Source: Natronobacterium gregoryi SP2
GTDB lineage: Archaea; Halobacteriota; Halobacteria; Halobacteriales; Natrialbaceae
Length of the DNA: 64,000 nucleotides
Assembly (NCBI RefSeq): GCF_000230715.2
Contig: NC_019792.1
Location: 2,790,001-2,854,000, forward strand
Direction of reading: 5' to 3'
Position 1 is the stretch's first letter. Each line of letters starts with the position of its first letter. The position numbers and the translations under genes are program-made. Below, piece after piece: positions 10,504 to 17,700 of this stretch. The notes beneath the pieces are model-generated. The model worked only from the letters and a program-made list of their open reading frames with translations, ran no database searches and was not told the DNA's origin.

Positions 10504-10683
10504 CTACGCTTCGGCGCTCGAGTCGACCGTCGCCCCGTTGTCGGAGATGCGGACGAAGCCGTAGTCACAGTCCGGGCAGTTCCACTTGACTTTCTCCCCG
10601 AGGTGCAGCGTCGTACTCGCTGCACGGTAGAACGTCTTCTCTCCCCCACAGTTAGGGCAGTCGTGGTCGAGTTCCAGAGCCAT
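10504..10683 (-). CDS. CPxCG-type zinc-finger micro-protein
   Basis: Very small protein of 59 residues with two zinc knuckles, CPNCGG near the N terminus and CPDCDYGF about 25 residues later, so a single rubredoxin-like zinc ribbon. Haloarchaea encode many such CPxCG micro-proteins, mostly without an assigned function; protein or nucleic-acid contact is assumed. The start at 10683 (MALELDHDCPNC) is preferred over a longer reading because an AT-rich GATAAAC box lies about 25 bases upstream of it. It is convergent with gcvPB. Confidence 0.8.
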   Translation of the reverse strand: MALELDHDCPNCGGEKTFYRAASTTLHLGEKVKWNCPDCDYGFVRISDNGATVDSSAEA

Positions 10684-10776
10684 ACGTCTGAGTTGCGAAC
10701 CGAGCGAGTTTATCCTTTCGCCATCGGGTCGACCCATCAGAAGACTACGCTACAGGAGGTATCCGATCGGGTAGCT

Positions 10777-10784
10777 GTTAAGTA
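10777..10784 (+). promoter_or_regulatory. TATA-like box of adenosyltransferase gene
   Basis: GTTAAGTA lies about 23-30 bases before the ATG at 10807 and fits a leaderless haloarchaeal promoter. A vitamin B12 riboswitch is not seen and would not be expected with so short a leader. Confidence 0.45.
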
Positions 10785-10806
10785 ACTGCCCGGCGACGGT
10801 CAAGCC

Positions 10807-11340
10807 ATGTCGATCTACACAGGACGTGGCGACGACGGAGAGACCGACCTCCGTGACATGAGTCGGGTGTCAAAAACCAGCTCCCGCATCGAGGCCTATG
10901 GTACCGTCGACGAACTCAACGCCCTCCTCGGGACCGTCCGTCCGACCGGGTACGACGACGTCGACGACCAGCTCCGGACGATCCAGAACCACCTCCACGT
11001 CGTCCAGGCTGACTTCGCCACTCCCGACCCAGACGACGACGATCCGACGATCAATGCTGAACACGTCGAGACGATCGAAACCTGGATCAACGACTACGAC
11101 GAGGAACTCGAGCCGCTGACCTCGTTTATCCTCCCGACGGGAGCCGAACACGGCTCACAGCTCCACCACGCTCGTGCAGTCTGTCGACGCGCCGAACGAC
11201 GGGCCGTCGCCCTCGCAGAAGAAGAGCCGATCAACGAACAGGCCACCCAGTACCTGAACCGGCTCTCGGACGGCCTGTTCACGCTGGCTCGAGTGGTCAA
11301 CCAGCGCGACGGCGCAACCGAAGAGCAACCACAGTACTGA
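10807..11340 (+). CDS. Cob(I)alamin adenosyltransferase, PduO type
   Basis: Transfers the adenosyl group of ATP to cob(I)alamin or its precursor, giving coenzyme B12. The 177-residue protein has the PduO N-terminal ATP-binding run TGRGDDGETDL, then RVSKTSSRIEAYGTVDELN, and the helix with CRRAERRAVAL that contributes ATP and corrin contacts. The C terminus YLNRLSDGLFTLAR is also family-typical. The usual adenosylcobalamin users are not in this window. The call is secure. The gene ends directly at the first CTAG-bounded repeat array. Confidence 0.93.
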   Translation: MSIYTGRGDDGETDLRDMSRVSKTSSRIEAYGTVDELNALLGTVRPTGYDDVDDQLRTIQNHLHVVQADFATPDPDDDDPTINAEHVETIETWINDYDEELEPLTSFILPTGAEHGSQLHHARAVCRRAERRAVALAEEEPINEQATQYLNRLSDGLFTLARVVNQRDGATEEQPQY

Positions 11341-11343
11341 CGG

Positions 11344-11431
11344 CTAGTACTCCGCCAAGCGTCGACTACTGCGTGAACCCAGACGACCGCATTCGGTTTC
11401 ACTCATCCGTTCAGGCTTGCCAAAGCACTAG
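11344..11431 (+). repeat. CTAG-bounded palindromic element, type A (copy 1)
   Basis: 88-base element starting and ending with CTAG. Its core is an imperfect hairpin (GTGAACCC opposite GGTTTCAC). The termini CTAGTACTCCGCCAAGC and its partner GCTTGCCAAAGCACTAG are inverted. Two more copies occur at 12949-13036 and 17697-17784. There is no coding capacity. Confidence 0.85.
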
Positions 11432-11515
11432 TACCGTCCCAACCGTCGACTGACGGGTCGAATCGAGCCACACCGCCAGATTCGACCCATCAGTTCAGAC
11501 GTGGCCCGCCACTAG
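11428..11515 (+). repeat. CTAG-bounded palindromic element, type B (copy 1)
   Basis: 88-base element sharing its first CTAG with the preceding type A copy and its last with the next type C copy. The core is the hairpin GGGTCGAATC opposite GATTCGACCC. Other copies are at 12865-12952 and, with a worn right end, 13139-13224. Confidence 0.85.
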
Positions 11516-11621
11516 TACCGTCCCAAGCGTTGACCGACTAGTTGAGAGTTGGCCCAAACCGATCACGATTCTCGATCAGAAGTAGAGTGCACTAGTCAGA
11601 GTAGACTTGGGACGCTACTAG
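11512..11621 (+). repeat. CTAG-bounded element, type C (copy 1)
   Basis: 110-base element with terminal inverted repeats CTAGTACCGTCCCAAG and CTTGGGACGCTACTAG. Two further internal CTAG sites each lie 22 bases inside the ends, so the element is symmetric: CTAG-22-CTAG-50-CTAG-22-CTAG. Other copies are at 13033-13142 (inverted), 17485-17594 and 17591-17700. Confidence 0.87.
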
Positions 11622-11651
11622 GAACCGCGGCCGACGACCGTATGCGTCGGA

Positions 11652-12146
11652 CTACGATTTCTGGCGTCGCTTCACGAGTTCGTTCCGTTCGATACTCGGG
11701 ATCTCGGGAGTGTCGGGCGTCCCGACATCGATTCGACGCTGTTTCTCGAATCCGAGCGTTTCGTAGAAGCCGACGGCGTTCAGGGACGCGGGAACAGTGA
11801 ATTGCTTTCTGTCCTCGCTCCGGACGATACTCTCGAGTTCCTCGACGAGCGTTCGGCCGATCCCGGCTCCGGTATAGTCGGGATCGACGAAGGTCGCCGC
11901 CAGTCTAGCTTCGTCGAGGGGACTCCCCCAGCCGACGGTCGCGCCGTCTCGTTCGGCGACGACGGGGCGGCAGTCGTCGTCGACGAACTCGGTGTCGGGG
12001 ATCGCGTCGGGGCCCGGCTCGGACGGTGCCAGCTGCTCGAGTTGTTCGTCAGTGGACTCCTCGCGTGCGTTCTGTCGAAGCGACTCGGACTGGATGCGAG
12101 CCATTTCGGCGGCGTCCTCCGGTGGTGCTTCTCGATGGGAATTCAT
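11652..12146 (-). CDS. GNAT family N-acetyltransferase
   Basis: Acetyl-CoA-dependent N-acetyltransferase of 164 residues; the acceptor is unknown. The acetyl-CoA loop YTGAGIGRTL lies at residues 91-100 and the C-terminal NAVGFYETLGF at 123-133 is the usual motif B region. A long N-terminal extension of the frame is arginine-rich and unlike the family, so MNSHREAPPEDAAEMARIQ at 12146 is taken as the start. Together with the amphi-Trp gene it is bracketed by two arrays of CTAG-bounded elements, so it sits in an unstable neighbourhood. Confidence 0.85.
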   Translation of the reverse strand: MNSHREAPPEDAAEMARIQSESLRQNAREESTDEQLEQLAPSEPGPDAIPDTEFVDDDCRPVVAERDGATVGWGSPLDEARLAATFVDPDYTGAGIGRTLVEELESIVRSEDRKQFTVPASLNAVGFYETLGFEKQRRIDVGTPDTPEIPSIERNELVKRRQKS

Positions 12147-12392
12147 CACGAACGTAGCCAGTCGCTGCCCGAAAGAAAGTCCTATCGCACGTTTTACACG
12201 TGGTCTTCGAGTTCGGAGTCGACGCTGCCGATCAGATCCGAATTCCACAGTTTGACTCCGGTGATCGCGCCAACAACGGAACGGTCTGTGGATACTGCTG
12301 CACCCAGGCCGAGCCGGCCGGGAAACCAAAATTGCAGTTGGCGACGCCAGGGACCGCATCAAGTGCCTCGAGAAGCCAACCCACAGCGAGCC

Positions 12393-12400
12393 TATTTATT
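12393..12400 (+). promoter_or_regulatory. TATA-like box of amphi-Trp gene
   Basis: TATTTATT lies 25-32 bases before the ATG at 12425, with no Shine-Dalgarno sequence after it, so a leaderless transcript is likely. Confidence 0.55.
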
Positions 12401-12424
12401 TGCCCATCACGTAAGAAACGCTGT

Positions 12425-12706
12425 ATGCCAGAAGAAGTCCTCTTCGAGACCGAGAGCCGCCAGGACCGCGCTGCAATCGCCGACTACCTTCGCCAGGTCG
12501 CCGACAACCTCGAGTCGAGTGCTCCCATCACGCTCACCGCGGGCGACCAGACGGTCACCATGGACCCGCCGTCCCAGCCCACCTTCGAGGTGAAAGCCGA
12601 ACGCGAGGGGCCGACCGACGGCCAGGGTGAACTGAGTATCGAGTTCGAACTCGAGTGGGACGAGGGGGCTGACGGCGACGGGGATAGCGAGCTCCAGATC
12701 GAGTAA
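12425..12706 (+). CDS. Amphi-Trp domain protein
   Basis: Small acidic protein of 93 residues that is almost entirely one amphi-Trp domain, a short family common in haloarchaea with no proven function. The N-terminal helix (ETESRQDRAAIADYLRQVADNL) is followed by beta-strand sequence ending in LSIEFELEW, the signature that gives the family its name. The C terminus is a run of acidic residues. The ATG at 12425 is fixed by the promoter. It lies between two repeat arrays with the GNAT gene. Confidence 0.82.
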   Translation: MPEEVLFETESRQDRAAIADYLRQVADNLESSAPITLTAGDQTVTMDPPSQPTFEVKAEREGPTDGQGELSIEFELEWDEGADGDGDSELQIE

Positions 12707-12864
12707 CAGAGTCGGCTGTCGGTTGCCACCGTTTTTCGCATCCGTGACCGAGACAGAGACGGACTGGTGGAGCAACGCCTGTCACGGCCCAGGCAGATCG
12801 CGGGTATGTCAGAAAGCCCATACAGCAGCCGGTCCCGAGGGGTGGACGGGATCGGTGCATCACT

Positions 12865-12952
12865 CTAGGACCGTCCCAACCGTCGACTGACGGGTCGAAT
12901 CGAGCCACACCGCCAGATTCGACCCATCAGTTCAGGCTTGGGCCGCCACTAG
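12865..12952 (+). repeat. CTAG-bounded element, type B (copy 2)
   Basis: 88-base type B element, nearly identical to the copy at 11428-11515. It opens with CTAGGACC instead of CTAGTACC and shares its last CTAG with the next type A copy. Confidence 0.85.
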
Positions 12953-13036
12953 TACTCCGCCAAGCGTCGACTGCTGAGTGAACCCAGACGACCGCATTCG
13001 GTTTCACTCATCCGTTCAGGCTTGCCAAAGCACTAG
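12949..13036 (+). repeat. CTAG-bounded element, type A (copy 2)
   Basis: 88-base type A element, the same length and orientation as copy 1. It shares CTAG on both sides with its neighbours. Confidence 0.85.
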
Positions 13037-13142
13037 TACCGTCCCAAGTCTACTCTGGCTAGTGCGCTTTACTCCTGATCGAGAATCGTGATTGGTTTGG
13101 GCCAACTCCCAACTAGTCGGTCCACGCTTGGGATGGTACTAG
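13033..13142 (-). repeat. CTAG-bounded element, type C (inverted copy)
   Basis: 110-base type C element in the opposite orientation to the other three copies. Both internal CTAG sites and the 22-base arms are preserved. That it is inverted while its neighbours A and B are not shows the units move or flip independently. Confidence 0.86.
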
Positions 13143-13224
13143 TACCGTCCCAAGCGTCGACTGACTGGTCGAATCGAGCCACACTGCCAGATTCGATCCC
13201 GCAGTGCAGGCCTGGCCCGCCACT
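13139..13224 (+). repeat. CTAG-bounded element, type B, degenerate right end
   Basis: Type B element with scattered mismatches whose right end reads CCACTGTGG instead of CCACTAG. It is presumably an old copy that can no longer act as a CTAG target on that side. Confidence 0.7.
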
Positions 13225-13342
13225 GTGGCGGGCCACGCCCGCACTGCTGGGTCGGCCCGGTCGTGTCGGCCGCCGACAGTCTGGACGGGACGTAGTTCTC
13301 GTTTTCACGGTCACTGGGTTCACGGTCGGGCGGCAGTGTCGG

Positions 13343-13867
13343 TCAGTGCAGCGTCCCCGCTCGTACTTCGTCGTCGTAGGCGAACAGCGCGTAGCCCACC
13401 TCTGCGGCGCTGTAGCCCGTTTCGGCCGCTATCTCACGGATCGGGTGGATCATCGTCACGTAGTCGTCGGCGTCGAAGCTCTCCTTGCGGCCCTCGAGAT
13501 AGTCCAGGCGCTCGAGCGAGGCCCAGACGCGGGTGTCGACGACGGCGTGGCGGTCGGGATCGGAGGCAGTGAGCACGCAGGAGGCAGTCGGTGCTTTGAA
13601 TCCGGAGAGGCCGGTCAACAACTGGATCTTCGAGAAGTCGTCTTCGACTGCGAGGGCGTTTGCGGTGACAGTGCGACACCGCTGCTCGGGGTTTTTCTCG
13701 ACGTGGTAGGCACTGCGGGTCGAAGATTCGTAGGCGATATCGTAGAGTTGGTCGCGGGTGAGATACCCCTGTTCGCGGTACGTCTCGCCGAACTCAGCGA
13801 GGCGACTCGGGAGGACGCCCTGCGTTTCGGCGTAGCGCTCGAGGTTGTCGGCGACGAACAATTCCAT
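13343..13867 (-). CDS. Hypothetical protein, possibly DNA-glycosylase fold
   Basis: Conserved-looking 174-residue protein I cannot name. Two segments recall helix-hairpin-helix DNA glycosylase folds: GLSGFKAPTASCVLTASDP followed by an Asp/Arg pair in HAVVDTRVWASL. In that superfamily a proline-led helix turn and a downstream catalytic Asp occur in similar places. The C-terminal third (ETGYSAAEVGYALFAYDDE) is helical. The ATG at 13867 is preferred because upstream residues are arginine/serine-rich. It lies next to the worn repeat array and is divergent from the HTH_10 regulator. The product is certain to be a protein from codon usage; the fold is inference. Confidence 0.6.
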   Translation of the reverse strand: MELFVADNLERYAETQGVLPSRLAEFGETYREQGYLTRDQLYDIAYESSTRSAYHVEKNPEQRCRTVTANALAVEDDFSKIQLLTGLSGFKAPTASCVLTASDPDRHAVVDTRVWASLERLDYLEGRKESFDADDYVTMIHPIREIAAETGYSAAEVGYALFAYDDEVRAGTLH

Positions 13868-14092
13868 ACCGGATCTAAAGTGTACTGGCACTCGGACGTT
13901 TCGTTTCGTCGAACTGCTCTCGCGGTCGGCTGTTCGATCGTGGCGACGAGATGATCGAGCGGAGCGGGCGGATCGAGACGATAGATAAACGGAAGCGACC
14001 GTTGGCACACACTGACTCTCATCTCATCTGGGTGGCGGGAAAGGCTACCGGTAGCAAAATTCGTCTATACGTCTTCGTGGTGGGCACTGGTA

Positions 14093-14764
14093 ATGACGAC
14101 GGTCGTCGAACTCGAGGTCCCGGCCGATCGGCTCGGCCTCGCACAGACGTTCGACCGTGTGCCGACGTTCGAGTTCCAGATCGGTGGGTTGATCGGGGAC
14201 GTGGCACCGCTGGTTCGAGTGACAGGGCCGGATCGGCGAACGATCGAGGACACGCTCGAGTCGGATTCGTCGGTGGTGGTCGTCGCGAGCGTCGCCAGCG
14301 AGTGTAGTGAGTCGGAGCACGAGCAGTGGTTGTTCCGGCTTGACTTCGGCGAGCGCCTGAAACTCTTCCAGCAGATCGTCTCGGCCAACGAGGGAGCAAT
14401 TCTCGCTGCTCGTGGTCGGGACGGAACGTGGTCGGTGCAGTTGCTGTACCACGATCGGAAATCGGTGTCGACGTGTCACGAGCTGTTCGGACAGTACGAC
14501 TTCGGCGTCGAGGTGACGCGAATCAACGATCCGACTGACCTCGAACAAGAGCGGACCCCGCTGACGAAGACGCAGTACGAGACGATCGCGGCCGCTCACG
14601 AGCTAGGGTATTTCGACGTGCCACGGCGAATTACCTTAGAGGAACTCGCGGCCGAGCTAGATGTTTCTCATCAGGCACTGTCGGAACGGTTACGTCGGTG
14701 TCAGTCAGCTCTCGTCAGCGCCGAACTTGCGTCTCGGCTGACGCCGATCGAGATCGATCCCTGA
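14093..14764 (+). CDS. HTH_10 family transcriptional regulator (Bat-type)
   Basis: Haloarchaeal DNA-binding regulator of 223 residues. The C-terminal HTH_10 domain spans about residues 158-212 (LTKTQYETIAAAHELGYFDVP, then TLEELAAELDVSHQALSERLRR), as in bacterio-opsin activator-like proteins. The N-terminal 150 residues form the family's poorly defined sensory half with no PAS or GAF signature. Its target genes are unknown; the M50-like protease and the HTH-GNAT gene are the nearest candidates. The stop codon TGA at 14762 starts a TGATACGGA string, matching the end of the dispersed palindromic family found 16 bases further on. Confidence 0.85.
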   Translation: MTTVVELEVPADRLGLAQTFDRVPTFEFQIGGLIGDVAPLVRVTGPDRRTIEDTLESDSSVVVVASVASECSESEHEQWLFRLDFGERLKLFQQIVSANEGAILAARGRDGTWSVQLLYHDRKSVSTCHELFGQYDFGVEVTRINDPTDLEQERTPLTKTQYETIAAAHELGYFDVPRRITLEELAAELDVSHQALSERLRRCQSALVSAELASRLTPIEIDP

Positions 14765-14780
14765 TACGGACGCGGCCAGT

Positions 14781-14864
14781 CATACGGATGCTGTAACTAG
14801 TTACCGCCGATCGCCGACCTCGTTCTGGCAATCGGCGGTGATTGACTACAGCAGTCCGTCTCAG
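14781..14864. repeat. TSATACGG palindromic element, copy P1
   Basis: About 84 bases, beginning CATACGGATGCTGTAAC and ending with the inverted partner ACTACAGCAGTCCGT. The core is the hairpin ACCGCCGATCGCC opposite GGCAATCGGCGGT. Related copies occur at 16635, 22953, 23138 and 25751. Confidence 0.75.
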
Positions 14865-14950
14865 TGGCTGTACGATCGCTGGACGGGGAGGTTACGCGAC
14901 GAGGCCGATACGGCGGACCGTCTGACCGGTGTTCGACAGTTCGACACCGT

Positions 14951-14977
14951 CCGTGATTCCCGGAGCATGAATCACGG
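14951..14977. promoter_or_regulatory. Perfect 9-bp inverted repeat, possible operator
   Basis: CCGTGATTC and GAATCACGG are separated by nine bases. The rest of the gap from 14865 to 15274 holds no credible gene; it is locally AT-rich near 15020-15065 and has a second inverted pair, ATGTGTCC (15009-15016) and GGACACAT (15071-15078), flanking a TATA-like GATTTATTTG. The area looks regulatory, but no start codon follows at promoter distance. Confidence 0.35.
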
Positions 14978-15274
14978 AAATCACTACGAAAGGATTACTT
15001 CCGGAAACATGTGTCCACGTTAGATCGATTAAGATCGGAATTGCACCAACAGATAGATTTATTTGTGGACGGACACATACAACTATCGTCGGCAACCCGC
15101 CGACCCCCGACGCATCGTGTCTGAACTACTTCAGTGAGTGCCGGTGGTTCACTCGTGTTCGAGCAGGAGGCGATCGTTCGTGGCTGTGCGGTCGCCTCGC
15201 TGCTGACTCTTTTTTCCCAGACCGAGCCAGCGGGTTTGACCAAACGTGATCGCGAGCGACGACCCCGGCGACCG

Positions 15275-15715
15275 TCAGTCGGCACGGGAGCGAAACTCGT
15301 CGCTCGCGTCCGCAGTCTCGTCCTCGAGTGCCTCCCGAGCGTAGAGCGCGACCGAGAAGTCCTGGGGGCTGGGGATCGAACAGGCAAGCCAGCCGATGAT
15401 CGCTGCGGTCGCGATCGAGGAGTCGACGCCCGGTCCGACGACCCCAGCCACGAACGGCGGGGCTGCAAGCAGTGCCGGTGCCAGGGCAGCAACCCGGAGA
15501 GTCCAGGAGGGCTCTCGACCCGTCGGGTTCGGTCGGACGACGGCCCATGGACAACTCGAGAGCCGACCGAGCACCCCGCTACCGCCGGGGAAATACGAAA
15601 TCGAGTAGTCGACTCCGAACAGTCGAAGAACGAACGCGTGTGCCAACTCGTGAGCGACCAGCCCAGTCGCTACCGCACCGACCAGCACACAGCCTGCCAT
15701 CACCAGTTCGAGCAT
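15275..15715 (-). CDS. M50-like membrane metalloprotease, short form
   Basis: Small membrane protein of 146 residues with the zinc-binding HELAH motif (His22-Glu23 to His26) inside the first hydrophobic segment, as in site-2 protease or DUF3267-type proteins. Four hydrophobic stretches are visible. The second metal-ligand region could be SPQDFSV near residue 115, an NPxDG-like variant with a conserved Asp. Full-length site-2 proteases are longer and contain PDZ or CBS domains, which are missing here. Whether it is catalytically active or only related is open. Confidence 0.75.
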   Translation of the reverse strand: MLELVMAGCVLVGAVATGLVAHELAHAFVLRLFGVDYSISYFPGGSGVLGRLSSCPWAVVRPNPTGREPSWTLRVAALAPALLAAPPFVAGVVGPGVDSSIATAAIIGWLACSIPSPQDFSVALYAREALEDETADASDEFRSRAD

Positions 15716-15881
15716 GTCTCACTGGTGGGAGTCGGCATTACCGTTTGCCGTTCCGGACCGCTCCCACGCAGTCGGATTCACGGACGGAGCCCCCAAAGCC
15801 GGCGGGATTTACGTATGCGGTCATTAAGTTCTAGTGTGTTACCCGCTAACGATTAAGTGGCGTGGTCTGGTATCACACACC

Positions 15882-16613
15882 ATGGAAACGTCCGAACGCC
15901 TCGAGTTCAGACACGAAGACCGAAAACGGATCTACGAGTACGTCGAACGGCACGGAGCGGTCACGCCGGACGAGGTCCAGGAGCGACTCGGGAGCGACCC
16001 CAGCGGCTTCCGCCACCACGTCGCGATTCTCAAGCGCGACGATCGACTCGAGGAAGTCGACGGGCGACTGCGGGTAACGATCGACGCCGGAGCGAAAGCG
16101 GAGTACGTCTCTGCGGATCTCGAGTTTTCTATCCGCCCGGCACGGCAGGAAGACCTCGCGGGCATCGTCGGCGCGATCCGGCGAGTCGCAGAGGAGAAAA
16201 GCTACATCGTCGCCGAGAGCGTCGCGGACGAAATCGACCACGAAGAGGCGTTGTTACGGTACAACGAACTCGAGTCTCGGATGTTTTTCGTCGCGACCGT
16301 CGACGGGGAGGTAGTCGGCTGGGTCCACCTCTATGCGCCGGAACTGGACAAGTTGAGTCACACCGCCGAACTCACGGTCGGCGTCATCGAAGAGTATCGC
16401 GGTCACGGGATCGGCTCGCATCTGCTCTCACGTGGTCTCGAGTGGGCTGGCTCGAGCAGCTACGAGAAAGTCTACAACAGCGTTCCCTCGAGCAACGAGG
16501 AGGCGATCGCGTTCCTCGAGGCTCACGACTGGAAGACCGAGGCCGTCCGAGAGGACCACTACAAACTCGACGGCCACTACGCCGACGAGGTGATGATGGC
16601 AGTCGAACTCTAA
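15882..16613 (+). CDS. Winged-helix plus GNAT acetyltransferase fusion
   Basis: Two-domain protein of 243 residues. Residues 10-70 form a winged-helix-like unit (RKRIYEYVERHGAVTPDEVQ, then SGFRHHVAILKRDDRLEE). Residues 82-243 are a GNAT acetyltransferase with the acetyl-CoA loop EEYRGHGIG near 170-178. It may bind DNA or another partner through the N-terminal domain and acetylate a nearby substrate; both roles are inferred. The ATG at 15882 is preferred over an upstream in-frame ATG at 15834 because a CGATTAAG box lies about 30 bases before it. A TSATACGG element follows 21 bases after the stop. Confidence 0.85.
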   Translation: METSERLEFRHEDRKRIYEYVERHGAVTPDEVQERLGSDPSGFRHHVAILKRDDRLEEVDGRLRVTIDAGAKAEYVSADLEFSIRPARQEDLAGIVGAIRRVAEEKSYIVAESVADEIDHEEALLRYNELESRMFFVATVDGEVVGWVHLYAPELDKLSHTAELTVGVIEEYRGHGIGSHLLSRGLEWAGSSSYEKVYNSVPSSNEEAIAFLEAHDWKTEAVREDHYKLDGHYADEVMMAVEL

Positions 16614-16634
16614 GCTCCGGCAGCGCTCGACCGC

Positions 16635-16720
16635 TCATACGGATTACTGTAACGATTTACCGGCGCAACCGCCGCCCGGGTCGCAGTTGTGCCGGAAATA
16701 ACTTACAGTAAACCGTATCA
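16635..16720. repeat. TSATACGG palindromic element, copy P2
   Basis: 86 bases between TCATACGG and CCGTATCA. The terminal inverted repeats are TACGGATTACTGTAA and TTACAGTAAACCGTA, and the GC-rich core (CGGCGCAACCGC opposite GCAGTTGTGCCG) pairs further. The last three bases TCA serve as the stop codon of the gene on the minus strand. Confidence 0.8.
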
Positions 16721-17428
16721 GACCAGTCCCACCCAAAACAGTCCGCCAAGCACGACCAGCAGGACCGCGACGACGGCACCGCGGGTCACCCAAGGCTCCC
16801 ATCGTTCCCGCCAGTTGTTGATCTGGACCGACGGCACCGTCTTTACCTGCTTGACGCCGTCCTCGGAGTGATACGTGAAGATTACCGGAAGCGAGTACTC
16901 ACCTGCCGGTGCTGTCTCACGCGTATTGATCTCGAAGATGTACGCTGGGTTCTCGTTCGTATTCCCCTCGAGTGACCTCCCCTCGAGTGCGTAGTCAGCC
17001 GTCACCTCTCCGTCCTCGTCGGGGAAAACGACGGGGTGGACGTGTTCTGCTCCCCCTAGTCCCGAACTGTTCTGTTCGACGGCCTCGTCGGTGGGTTCGA
17101 CAACGTCGACGTCCGTGTTCAGGTTCCGACGCACGACGCCGGGATTCGTGACGTCGATCACCTCGTCGTGACCGTGAAAGAGGCTGAGTTCGTTCTCGTC
17201 GACGTCGTCGACACCCGAGACGAAGACGCCGAGTTCGATTCGCTCGCCCGGATCGATGCTGTGTTGCTTGAGGAAAACGTCGAGTTCGTTCTCGCTGATC
17301 TGGCCGCTCCCCGAGACGAAGATGCTGATCTCGATCCGGCCGTCAGTCTCTATCGTCGACCCCTCGAGAAAGGGTTCGATCGAGTACTCGCTCGAGCGAC
17401 CGGACGGTCTGCGTGACTTCCCACCCAT
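16718..17428 (-). CDS. Membrane-anchored acidic protein of unknown function
   Basis: Unrecognised 236-residue protein. About 205 residues of acidic, beta-rich sequence precede a single C-terminal membrane helix (about 212-236, GAVVAVLLVVLGGLFWVGLV), so it is probably tail-anchored. Two internal segments look alike (GRIEISIFVSGSGQISENEL and ERIELGVFVSGVDDVDENEL), suggesting a duplicated strand-loop unit of about 34 residues. There is no signal peptide. Its stop codon TGA lies inside the end of palindromic element P2, so insertion of that element may have trimmed or replaced the original C terminus. The gene is flanked on its 5' side by the third CTAG repeat array. Confidence 0.65.
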   Translation of the reverse strand: MGGKSRRPSGRSSEYSIEPFLEGSTIETDGRIEISIFVSGSGQISENELDVFLKQHSIDPGERIELGVFVSGVDDVDENELSLFHGHDEVIDVTNPGVVRRNLNTDVDVVEPTDEAVEQNSSGLGGAEHVHPVVFPDEDGEVTADYALEGRSLEGNTNENPAYIFEINTRETAPAGEYSLPVIFTYHSEDGVKQVKTVPSVQINNWRERWEPWVTRGAVVAVLLVVLGGLFWVGLV

Positions 17429-17484
17429 GAACTGAATACTCGAGTATCGTAGCGCCCCTAGTTCAGCGCTTTGGCCGAACTATC

Positions 17485-17594
17485 CTAGTACCATCCCAAG
17501 CGTGGACCGACTAATTGAGAGTTGGCCCAAACCAATCACGATTCTCGATCAGGAGTAAAGCGCACTAGTCAGAGTAGACTTGGGACGGTACTAG
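17485..17594 (+). repeat. CTAG-bounded element, type C (copy 3)
   Basis: 110 bases, opening CTAGTACCATCCCAAG. It shares its last CTAG with an immediately following second type C copy. One internal CTAG has decayed to CTAA. Confidence 0.87.
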
Positions 17595-17700
17595 TACCAT
17601 CCCAAGCGTGGACCGACTAGTTGAGAGTTGGCCCAAACCGATCACGATTCTCGATCAGGAGTAGAGTGCACTAGCCAGAGTAGACTTGGGACGGTACTAG
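17591..17700 (+). repeat. CTAG-bounded element, type C (copy 4)
   Basis: 110 bases in direct tandem with copy 3, differing at only a few positions. It shares CTAG on both sides. Confidence 0.87.

Noticed and set aside
11344-11621. CRISPR array
   Set aside because: Units are 88-110 bases, palindromic and adjoining with no unique spacers, and no cas genes are nearby.
14892-15095. Minus-strand frame of 67 codons in the AT-rich spacer
   Set aside because: Poor third-position GC, no acidic character and no family resemblance; it runs through inverted repeats.
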